In this document: piece after piece, positions 4,876 through 10,149 of the stretch
Layout of the letters: each line of letters starts with the position of its first letter
Numbering within the stretch: position 1 is the first letter of the stretch
DNA from: Clostridiales bacterium UBA735
GTDB lineage: Bacteria > Bacillota > Clostridia > Oscillospirales > Oscillospiraceae
DNA length: 13,384 nucleotides
Reading direction: 5' to 3'
Assembly: GCA_002298695.1 (NCBI GenBank)
Contig: DBLB01000070.1
Location: 1 to 13,384 of the forward strand
Translations under genes and position numbers: made by a program
Notes under the pieces: generated by a model
The model's input: the letters and a program-made list of their open reading frames with translations, nothing else
Told to the model about the DNA's origin: nothing
Databases searched by the model: none

Positions 4876-5307
4876 TCAGGAAAAGAAAAGTTCGATGATG
4901 CGGAAGAAGTATTCGACGAGGACGCCGAGCGCAAACGTGACGAGCGGCATTATTATCGCGATCTGATTCTGCGTTCGGTAGCGACGCTCGGCATCGGAAC
5001 GATCCTCAGTGCGTTCCTGCACGCGCTTGGATTCCGCGGATTCCTTGTCGCGCTGGCGCTTTGCGGATTTACGGCGCTCTTTATCCGCCATATCTAGCTG
5101 TTCGAGGCCGAGCGCGGTGACGGCCAGCTCGTCGAGATAGCGGGAACTGCCCTTCTTGCAGTGCAGCCAACCGCGAGAGACGAGCGTATTGATCGCGTCT
5201 TCGGTCTTTGGCTGGTCTGGAACACCGAAACGGTTCCAGATGGAGACGCGCTGGACAGAACCGCAGTCGCGGACATAGGACAGAATTTCGTAAAAAACTG
5301 AGTACAT
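4876..5307 (-). CDS. Winged-helix protein with C-terminal membrane anchor
   Basis: A 143-residue protein of unknown exact function. Residues 1-68 look like a winged helix-turn-helix (YEILSYVRDCGSVQRVSIWN, then TEDAINTLVSRGWLHCKKGS with a wing and a final helix). Residues 73-112 are a highly charged, probably coiled linker. Residues about 115-138 form one transmembrane segment (IAIIMPLVTFALGVLVEYFF). It may be a membrane-tethered regulator or a host-interaction protein; both are inference. The ATG at 5307 has AAGGAG 9 nt upstream. It runs leftward, against the flow of the early genes, and its start lies between the gene and leader copy 2. A rightward open frame (4870-5097) is its antisense in exact codon register and is judged the weaker choice. 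Confidence 0.7.
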   Translation of the reverse strand: MYSVFYEILSYVRDCGSVQRVSIWNRFGVPDQPKTEDAINTLVSRGWLHCKKGSSRYLDELAVTALGLEQLDMADKERRKSAKRQRDKESAESKRVQERTEDRSDAERRYRTQNQIAIIMPLVTFALGVLVEYFFRIIELFFS

Positions 5308-5344
5308 GATAGAGCTCCTTAGATGTTTTTGAGAGCAACAAAAA

Positions 5345-5398
5345 GAGTTCTCACCTACGATGAGAACTGGCAATTTGTCCTATTGACAAATCGAATGG
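5345..5398 (+). repeat. 54-bp leader repeat, copy 2
   Basis: Second copy of 4395-4448 with one base changed (A5372), which breaks one pair of the second hairpin. It is followed by AAGGGAGG and the start of the gene at 5423, so it forms that gene's upstream leader. On the other strand the first hairpin is followed by CTTTTTG and could act as an attenuator ahead of the leftward gene at 5307. Confidence 0.85.
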
Positions 5399-5422
5399 GC
5401 ATTGAAGGGAGGCGAAAATGAA

Positions 5423-5734
5423 ATGAATGTTCTGGATATAGAGGCTCGGCAGTGGATGCGCGAGGAAAGCATGCGGGAGATCGCGCCGAAGGCGCTGACG
5501 CTGGCCGAGCGGATATTGGAAGCGGCAGCCGAGCTGGACGCGACGCTGAAGGACATCGAGGACGCGCAGAATTATCTGAACTGCTGGGTGACAGAGTTCC
5601 GGGAGGGAACCGGAGCGCGGACGATCCGAGCGTATCGAAAGGACTTTCTTGAAGGGCCGAGGGCAGAGGAAGCGATGCGCTGCGTGTCGGAATGGCGTCA
5701 GTCAGAGGAAGCCAAAAGAGGCAGGCGTGGGTAA
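5423..5734 (+). CDS. Small helical phage protein of unknown function
   Basis: This 103-residue protein is not recognised. It is almost wholly helical and charged (EARQWMREESMREIAPKALT, then AERILEAAAELDATLKDIED), has no cysteine motif apart from two scattered Cys, and no membrane segment. The ATG at 5423 is chosen because AAGGGAGG (5405-5412) lies 10 nt upstream; the frame is also open from a TTG at 5402 that overlaps this site. It is the first rightward gene after leader copy 2 and so heads the early operon. Its last 37 bp overlap the end of the leftward gene 5698-5958. DNA binding or a recombination-accessory role is possible but unsupported. Confidence 0.65.
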   Translation: MNVLDIEARQWMREESMREIAPKALTLAERILEAAAELDATLKDIEDAQNYLNCWVTEFREGTGARTIRAYRKDFLEGPRAEEAMRCVSEWRQSEEAKRGRRG

Positions 5735-5958
5735 GTCTGCCGGAAGATGCGTTCCGCCCGGGAGCGGCAATCAAGACATTGCGAACTGTTGTTAGAGTTG
5801 TCGCAGACTGCGAACTCATAGGCGGGAGGCTTGGGGCTTTGCGTGAAGTTGAACCAGACCGTTTCTGTCCTGCCGTAAACAGGACAGAAAATCGGAATTG
5901 GTTTATCGATGGAACCGGAATACTGCATTTCCAATTTCAGTTTATCAAGAATATCCAT
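5698..5958 (-). CDS. Small Cys-containing protein, leftward, unknown function
   Basis: An 86-residue protein on the opposite strand from its neighbours. It starts MDILDKLKLEMQYSGSIDKP, continues with IFCPVYGRTETVWF, and has a later C-x(n)-CLDC cluster suggesting a small zinc-ribbon-like fold. I do not recognise the family. The support is good: AGGAG sits about 8 nt before the ATG, and a promoter (TTGTCA, 17 nt, TATTCT; 6017-5989) lies directly upstream. Being transcribed against the early operon from its own promoter suggests expression in the lysogen or independent control; that is inference. Its 3' end overlaps the convergent gene 5423-5734. Confidence 0.65.
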   Translation of the reverse strand: MDILDKLKLEMQYSGSIDKPIPIFCPVYGRTETVWFNFTQSPKPPAYEFAVCDNSNNSSQCLDCRSRAERIFRQTYPRLPLLASSD

Positions 5959-5988
5959 GAAAATCTCCTGCGCATCGCTTCCGTTACC

Positions 5989-6017
5989 AGAATAGCACGG
6001 GCGGCGCGGGATGACAA
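5989..6017 (-). promoter_or_regulatory. Leftward promoter for the gene 5698-5958
   Basis: Read leftward, TTGTCA (6017-6012), a 17-nt spacer and TATTCT (5994-5989) lie about 30 bp from the ATG at 5958. The -35 is just upstream of the rightward gene starting at 6034, so the two face away from each other. Confidence 0.6.
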
Positions 6018-6033
6018 GAGCGAGGTGAGGGAT

Positions 6034-6177
6034 ATGTCGGAGGAACAGACGAAGAAGGTCGAGGATGTGCTGCACGAGATGAAGCACATGAACGCACAGC
6101 AGATCGAGGTGATGATCGCCTACATGCAGGGCGTGGCCGCGGCGGCGAAGCTGATGCGCGCGAAGCAGGAACCGTAA
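6034..6177 (+). CDS. Very small helical phage protein
   Basis: This 47-residue protein is not recognised. It reads MSEEQTKKVEDVLHEMKHMN and then a helix (IEVMIAYMQGVAAAAKLMRA). GAGGTGAGG precedes the ATG. The same frame is open further upstream to 5692, but that part has no start with a ribosome binding site and lies opposite the leftward gene. Short proteins of this kind, one helical hairpin with a MxxYMQGVAAAAKL-type ending, are common in Clostridia prophage early regions. Confidence 0.65.
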   Translation: MSEEQTKKVEDVLHEMKHMNAQQIEVMIAYMQGVAAAAKLMRAKQEP

Positions 6178-6220
6178 GCGCTGCGGCGGAATAGAATACA
6201 CGGAAAAGGAGGGGGACGGC

Positions 6221-6424
6221 ATGCGGAAAAAGCCGGTGATCCGAACGGAAAGCTTTGTGACGAAGAACGGGCAGCTGGTCCGGTTTGACGATCTGACGCT
6301 GGAGGAAAAGCGCCGGGCGGCGACGGAGCTGAAGCTGCGCTACATGCGGGCGATGTTCCCGGGTGTGGAGTTCTATGTGACGAAAGAGAGGGAAGACGAT
6401 GGTCTACACGCTGCGGTTGAGTGA
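6221..6424 (+). CDS. Small phage protein of unknown function
   Basis: A 67-residue basic protein, not recognised. The middle contains FDDLTLEEKRRAATELKLRYMRAMFP, a helix-rich segment seen in small phage proteins that follow a defined pattern (LTxEERxxxxxxLxxRxxxxLFPG). AAGGAGGGGG precedes the ATG, a strong ribosome binding site. Its 3' end overlaps the next gene by 26 bp, showing a packed operon. Confidence 0.7.
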   Translation: MRKKPVIRTESFVTKNGQLVRFDDLTLEEKRRAATELKLRYMRAMFPGVEFYVTKEREDDGLHAAVE

Positions 6425-6599
6425 GCGGCAGCTTCAGGACCTCCTCGCGGCGATCTGCTGCGCGGAGGCCGAGGCGGCGGAGAACATCGAGCTGTTCCAC
6501 GACATCGACGGGCTGCGCGAGCGTGCGGCGGAGAGCCTGACGCGGCTGGGGAAGCTGCGGTATTACTTACAAAAAGAGAAGGAGCGGGACGAGGTATGA
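6399..6599 (+). CDS. Small helical phage protein
   Basis: A 66-residue protein, probably two helices (LRLSERQLQDLLAAICCAEA and a second from about 40 to 65), of unknown function. GAGAGGGAAG lies upstream of the ATG within the previous gene. Its stop overlaps the next start as ATGA, so translation is likely coupled. Early-region phage proteins of this size and pattern are often uncharacterised. Confidence 0.65.
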   Translation: MVYTLRLSERQLQDLLAAICCAEAEAAENIELFHDIDGLRERAAESLTRLGKLRYYLQKEKERDEV

Positions 6600-6799
6600 T
6601 CTCGAAGAAAGAACATGATGCTGCGCTGCGGCGGGTGCTGCGGCGGCTGGCGCTGGTGATGTGCGGGATTTTCATGATGGCGGCTGCATTTTATATGGCG
6701 TTTGGGATCGGACGGTGCGGCGCGCTGCTGGCGCTGGCGGCGATCGGGAGCTTCGGGTACGCGCTGGGCGGCAGCGAGGAAGACGGCGATGCGATATAA
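6596..6799 (+). CDS. Small membrane protein
   Basis: A 67-residue protein with a basic N-terminus and two hydrophobic segments (about 18-36 and 42-58). It ends in an acidic tail, GGSEEDGDAI. The positive N-terminus suggests both ends face the cytoplasm. It overlaps the preceding gene by 4 bp (ATGA) and the next by 11 bp. A holin has a similar shape, but the position in an early operon, far from lysis genes, argues against that. A host-takeover or exclusion role is possible and unproven. Confidence 0.65.
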   Translation: MISKKEHDAALRRVLRRLALVMCGIFMMAAAFYMAFGIGRCGALLALAAIGSFGYALGGSEEDGDAI

Positions 6800-7040
6800 C
6801 GAGGTGCCGGCAGACGGCAGGCCGGGAAAGCCGGGGATGATCTGGCAGCCGGGGTACAGCGGAAAGAAGTATTTCCGCGTGGAATACGCGGGGCAGGTCG
6901 CCGACATCCGGTGCGCCGACGAGACGGCGGCCCTGTTCCTCGCGGCGAAGCACTGGGGATTCAAGTGGACAAGGGCGGAATATCACCAGGAGGCGAAGGT
7001 CACGCTGCTGCGGGTGAACCCGGAGCTGGTGATCGGATAA
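6789..7040 (+). CDS. Small phage protein of unknown function
   Basis: An 83-residue protein starting MRYNEVPADGRPGKPGMIW, with aromatic and basic residues and a probable beta-rich middle (YFRVEYAGQVADIRCADETA) and a helix after it. I do not recognise it. The ATG at 6789 is chosen because GAGGAAG lies upstream and it follows closely on the previous gene; the frame is open further back but only as an overlap of the membrane-protein gene. The next gene starts about 10 nt after its stop. Confidence 0.65.
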   Translation: MRYNEVPADGRPGKPGMIWQPGYSGKKYFRVEYAGQVADIRCADETAALFLAAKHWGFKWTRAEYHQEAKVTLLRVNPELVIG

Positions 7041-7050
7041 GGAGGAGATG

Positions 7051-7503
7051 ATGGGCGGACTGCGATTTGAGAGCATGGCGGACATGCCTGCCGGGATGCG
7101 GGACCTTTACGCAAGGAAAGTGCTGGCAGAAATGCCAGTGGAACAGACGAAGCCGGAGAAGAAGGCGGCAAAATATCAGAACCAGAAGGCGGAGCGCGGC
7201 GGCGTCCGCTTTGACAGCCAGAAGGAGGCGCGGCGGTATGACGAGCTGCTGCTGATGCTGCGGGCCGGGGAGATACGCGACCTGCGTTTGCAGCCGCAGT
7301 TCACCATTCAGGAATCCTATGTGACGGAGACCGGGGAGCGGGTCCGCGCGATCCGGTACACGGCGGACTTTTCCTACATCCGGGAGGTATCCGGCGAGAA
7401 GATCGTGGAGGACGTGAAGAGCGGGCCGACGCGGACGAAGGAATATCTGCGGAACCGGAAATTCATACGGTCGGTCTACGGGATCGACGTGCGGGAGGTT
7501 TGA
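7051..7503 (+). CDS. DUF1064 phage protein, PD-(D/E)XK nuclease-like
   Basis: A 150-residue protein matching the DUF1064 phage family. Residues 52-70 (VRFDSQKEARRYDELLLML) give the first helix with Glu59. QPQFTI is at 81-86, YTADFSYI carries Asp106, and IVEDVKS at 118-124 supplies the D/E-x-K pair. Together E, D, (D/E)xK fit a PD-(D/E)XK endonuclease fold, and a DNA nuclease or resolvase role in phage replication or recombination is the accepted guess; the specificity is unknown. AAGGAGG ends 5 nt before the ATG at 7051; the ATG at 7048 is an equally possible start one codon earlier. Confidence 0.85.
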   Translation: MGGLRFESMADMPAGMRDLYARKVLAEMPVEQTKPEKKAAKYQNQKAERGGVRFDSQKEARRYDELLLMLRAGEIRDLRLQPQFTIQESYVTETGERVRAIRYTADFSYIREVSGEKIVEDVKSGPTRTKEYLRNRKFIRSVYGIDVREV

Positions 7504-7506
7504 ACT

Positions 7507-7713
7507 TTGAAGGTAACACCGCTGGAAAAGCTGGATCACTGCCTGCTTGGAAGAGACGCGAGATTTGCGGAATGCGCGATCGAATGCGCGCACTGCGGCT
7601 GGAACGACGAAGAAGCGGAGCGGCGGAGACACATTCCGCTGAAATGGTGTGAGGACGGACTGCGGCGGAAGGTTTTGCCGCCGAGACCGCGCGCCGATGA
7701 ACTGGGCAACTGA
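7507..7713 (+). CDS. Small Cys-containing phage protein
   Basis: A 68-residue protein with CAIECAHCGWN at about residues 23-33, a CxxxCxxC-type cluster that may bind metal, and CEDGLRRK nearby. Function unknown. The TTG start is chosen because GGGAGG lies 9 nt upstream, right at the end of the DUF1064 gene, only 3 nt from its stop. The pattern of a LEKLDHCL start and CxHCGW(N)xxEA motif recurs in small proteins of Clostridia prophages, by recollection rather than search. Confidence 0.7.
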   Translation: MKVTPLEKLDHCLLGRDARFAECAIECAHCGWNDEEAERRRHIPLKWCEDGLRRKVLPPRPRADELGN

Positions 7714-7740
7714 GCCGGAATTTCGTTTTATGGACGTATG

Positions 7741-8073
7741 CGCGGGCCGCGCCGCCATTCGCGGCCTGCGGAGGATCGACCGGCTTTTTTGCTGCGGCTG
7801 CCGGGCGGGAGGACAAGTCAGTCGGCCCGACCGCCCGGGGCCGTATGGACCGTGTGAGACGTGCGGGAGTGGAACGTCATCCAATGCGCCGCCGATCCAC
7901 GGCGCACGGCATTTGATGCCTCTTCCAAAGAGAAGCCGCGCGACGCAGATAGGCGCGGCTCGCCCGGACGATTTGGGAGAATCGGGTGCAGACGGGGCAG
8001 GGCTGTTTCTGCTGCCGCAGCACAGGGGCCTTCTGTGCTGCGGCATGAACCCATACAAAGCGCCTTCGGGCGT
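7741..8073 (+). ncRNA. Candidate hairpin-rich structured RNA in a gene-free stretch
   Basis: Between the stop at 7713 and the GTG at 8097 there is no convincing gene; a rightward frame is open but has no start with a ribosome binding site and an implausible product. The stretch holds eight successive inverted repeats: 7741-7751/7760-7770 (11 pairs, one G-U), 7801-7808/7831-7838 (8), 7885-7891/7900-7906 (7), 7908-7912/7916-7920 (5), 7934-7941/7953-7960 (8), 7969-7973/7980-7984 (5), 8013-8025/8033-8045 (13 perfect), and 8061-8064/8069-8072 (4, with a TTCG tetraloop). So many side-by-side stems suggest a folded RNA, perhaps processed from the early transcript. A DNA role (origin, packaging site) is the alternative. 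High GC makes short hairpins common, so the longer ones carry the weight. No known family is recognised. Confidence 0.4.
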
Positions 8074-8096
8074 GAAAAATAAAGGAGGACAAGGCA

Positions 8097-8447
8097 GTGG
8101 GCAGGATCATGGATGTATTTGATGCGGAATTCTTAGATTTCAGTGAGCTGTGCGGAGACTTGGATCTGGCTGCGGAGGCAAAGTGCAATCAATATCCGCC
8201 GCAGATGGTCGTCACAAGGCCAGAGAATCTGTTTGATGCAGCAGCTGACAAACCGGAAGAAACAAAAATCGTGATCACGGGCGGGCTTGAACCGGAAATT
8301 ACGGTCAAGGGCGTGTTTTCGCTGCGAAAAAAGGAGATGGATTCCATTATTCGAAAGGCCGTGAACGTGCTGAATATCTATCTGCACGCCTATGTGCAGG
8401 ATCACTTGGAATACGAGGCGGCCAGAGAAAGGGGCCGGGAAGCATGA
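8097..8447 (+). CDS. Phage protein of unknown function
   Basis: A 116-residue protein with an acidic N-terminal half (IMDVFDAEFLDFSELCGDL), a beta segment (KIVITGGLEPEITVKGVFSL) and a helical C-terminus (MDSIIRKAVNVLNIYLHAYV and a charged tail). I do not recognise it. The GTG start is chosen because AAAGGAGG ends 8 nt upstream; an ATG four codons later is too far. It is the first gene after the hairpin-rich stretch, and its TGA overlaps the next ATG (ATGA). Confidence 0.7.
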   Translation: MGRIMDVFDAEFLDFSELCGDLDLAAEAKCNQYPPQMVVTRPENLFDAAADKPEETKIVITGGLEPEITVKGVFSLRKKEMDSIIRKAVNVLNIYLHAYVQDHLEYEAARERGREA

Positions 8448-8746
8448 AGTGCAGGCAGTGCGGCAGGGAGTTCGGAAGCTGGGCCGCGAAGCGCACGGTC
8501 TTTTGCAACAATGCGTGCGCGCAGAAATGGGCACAGGAAGGAACGGACGAGGAAGTGACGGTGATGGTGGTCAAAGTACCGCCGATCTGGCCGGAGCTGC
8601 GGCCACGGCTTGGCGAAGTGCTCCGCGCGACGCGGAGAAAGGGATATACCAGCACGGCGTACATCTTCGAGCAGGCCGGGAAGCGAGTGCTGCTGCGGGC
8701 CGATGAGGTCGTGGAGGTCAATACGATTCAGGAGGCAGGACAATAA
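8444..8746 (+). CDS. Small zinc-finger-like phage protein
   Basis: A 100-residue protein. The N-terminus has a C-x2-C...C-x3-C cluster (Cys3, Cys6, Cys21, Cys25) in KCRQCGREFGSW and VFCNNACAQKW, a treble-clef-like zinc finger typical of small nucleic-acid-binding phage proteins. The second half is a beta-rich segment (WPELRPRLGEVLRATRRKGY, then YIFEQAGKRVLLRADEVVEV). Function unknown. It overlaps the gene before it by 4 bp and the next by 1 bp, so the three are translated as a group. Confidence 0.7.
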   Translation: MKCRQCGREFGSWAAKRTVFCNNACAQKWAQEGTDEEVTVMVVKVPPIWPELRPRLGEVLRATRRKGYTSTAYIFEQAGKRVLLRADEVVEVNTIQEAGQ

Positions 8747-9810
8747 TGGAAAACGGGATCATGAAAACCATGGAACAGGACATGCAGCTGCCGGAGACGG
8801 GGCCGCGGACGGCGGAGACCATTGGCAGCGAGATCCGCTATCTATCGCATCAGGCCAAGTGCATGACGGTGTGGTTCGGTGTAGAGATCGGCAAGCGCCT
8901 TGCCGAGGCAAAAGCCATGGTCGGGCACGGCGGCTGGCTGGATTTCCTGAAAAACGAAACGGAGTTTTCGCAATCTTCGGCCAACCGTTTTATTAGAATT
9001 TCCGAAGAATACGGGGAAAAATCAAATCAGTCAACGTTGACTAATTTGAGCGTATCCAACGCGCTGCGGCTGCTCGCGGTGCCCGCCGAAGAGCGCGAGG
9101 AGTTTGCCGAGGCGGTCGATGCGGAGAATCTTTCCGCCCGCGAGCTGGAACAGGCCATCCGCGAGCGCGACGAGGCGCGGCGACAGCTGGAGGCCGAGCG
9201 CGTGGCCAGCGAGGGCGCGGCTTTGAAGCTGGCGGACGTCGCCTCCGCCCTCGACGCGGAGAAGGAAAAGACGGCGGCGCTCCGGGAGCGCACCGACGCG
9301 CAGGCCGCGAAGATCACAGAGCTGGAAAATCGGCCCGTCGAGGTCGCCGTGCAGGCGGCAGACCCGGCGGAGATCGAAAAGGCCGTCGCGGATGCGCTGT
9401 CCGAGGCAGAGGCAAAACACAAGGCCGACGTCGCTGCGCTGGAAAAGCAGCGCAAGGCGGCCGAGAAGAAACAGGCGGAGCTTCAAGCCGAGGCCGCGAA
9501 GGCCATGGCAGACCTGAAAAGCAGCACAGGCCGTGCCGATGAGCTGAAACACCGCGTTGAGCAGCTGCAATCCGAGCTTGAGGCCGCAAAGGCCAACGCC
9601 GAGAAGCTTCAGAAGGCCGGCGCGATCCAGTCCGACGCGGACATTGCTGTCTTTCAGAGCTTCTTTCAGGCGGTGCAGGAGAATTTCAACCGCGCCTGCG
9701 GCCTGATGCAGAAGGTCAAGGCCCGCGACGCGGAGAAGGCCGCGAAGCTGGCCCGGTTCAGCCGGGACGCGCTGGCAAAAATGGCGGCGCTGGTCGAAAA
9801 GGAGGCGTGA
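8746..9810 (+). CDS. DUF3102 family protein with long coiled coil
   Basis: A 354-residue protein. Residues 20-95 match DUF3102: a helix around SEIRYLSHQAKCMTVWFGVE, IGKRLAEAKAMV, GHGGWLDFLKNETEFSQSSA and NRFIRISEEYG. Residues about 125-300 are a long, Ala/Glu/Lys-rich coiled coil, and the last 50 residues form another helical unit. The family is common in Firmicutes phages and mobile elements; its biochemical role is not established, and a link to DNA partition or replication is only guessed from neighbours such as PcfK and PcfJ. AGGAGG lies 9 nt upstream of the ATG, and the start overlaps the preceding TAA by one base. The very long open frame on the opposite strand reflects its GC-rich codons. 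Confidence 0.85.
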   Translation: MENGIMKTMEQDMQLPETGPRTAETIGSEIRYLSHQAKCMTVWFGVEIGKRLAEAKAMVGHGGWLDFLKNETEFSQSSANRFIRISEEYGEKSNQSTLTNLSVSNALRLLAVPAEEREEFAEAVDAENLSARELEQAIRERDEARRQLEAERVASEGAALKLADVASALDAEKEKTAALRERTDAQAAKITELENRPVEVAVQAADPAEIEKAVADALSEAEAKHKADVAALEKQRKAAEKKQAELQAEAAKAMADLKSSTGRADELKHRVEQLQSELEAAKANAEKLQKAGAIQSDADIAVFQSFFQAVQENFNRACGLMQKVKARDAEKAAKLARFSRDALAKMAALVEKEA

Positions 9811-9813
9811 CAG

Positions 9814-10137
9814 ATGGATGTATTTGAGAAGATCCGCGCGCAGCAGCCGGCGCAGCGCACGCCGGTCTGGATGGTCGGCGAGCAGCTGGCCGACATCATC
9901 CGGCATGACCCCGCCGCGCAGGAGATCGTCAGCCGCGACCTCGACGCGAAGGGCATGGGGCTTGCGGACTGCGAGAAGAAGATCAAGGCCTTCGCCGATG
10001 CGCACAAGACCGGAAGCTTCGCGTGTGTGATCCCGTCCGAGGCGGAAAAGATCATCCGCGAGTTTTACGGCATCGCCGAGCTTGGCGCGGCGTCCTCCGA
10101 GGAGGGCGTCGTGCTGAACCTCGAAGATTACTTCTGA
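9814..10137 (+). CDS. pcfK: PcfK-like protein
   Basis: A 107-residue protein resembling PcfK of the Enterococcus faecalis conjugative plasmid pCF10: a helical start (DVFEKIRAQQP), VGEQLADIIRHDPAAQEIVS, the CEKKIKAFADAHKTGSFACV segment and an ending of acidic and aromatic residues (LNLEDYF). The family's role is unknown; it is found in plasmids, conjugative elements and prophages, usually next to pcfJ, as here. AGGAGG lies 8 nt upstream. It follows the DUF3102 gene after 3 nt and precedes pcfJ by 12 nt. Confidence 0.85.
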   Translation: MDVFEKIRAQQPAQRTPVWMVGEQLADIIRHDPAAQEIVSRDLDAKGMGLADCEKKIKAFADAHKTGSFACVIPSEAEKIIREFYGIAELGAASSEEGVVLNLEDYF

Positions 10138-10149
10138 GGAGGGCACGGC

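Noticed and set aside
4870..5097. A 75-codon rightward frame with a membrane-like C-terminus
   Set aside because: Its codons mirror the leftward gene 4876-5307, which has a better start, a full domain layout and greater length. Kept as a finding because its leader is not trivial.
6596..6799. Holin
   Set aside because: Two membrane segments fit, but the gene is in an early operon with no endolysin nearby, and the window ends before any lysis region.
7741..8073. CRISPR array or tRNA cluster as an explanation of the repeated hairpins
   Set aside because: The hairpins differ in sequence and spacing, so no direct-repeat/spacer pattern exists, and no tRNA arm set (TTCRA with CCA-like end) is visible.
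7649..8122. A 157-codon rightward frame over the hairpin-rich stretch
   Set aside because: Starts inside the previous gene without a ribosome binding site, is rich in Gly, Arg and Cys in a GC-driven way, and overlaps the well-placed GTG start at 8097.
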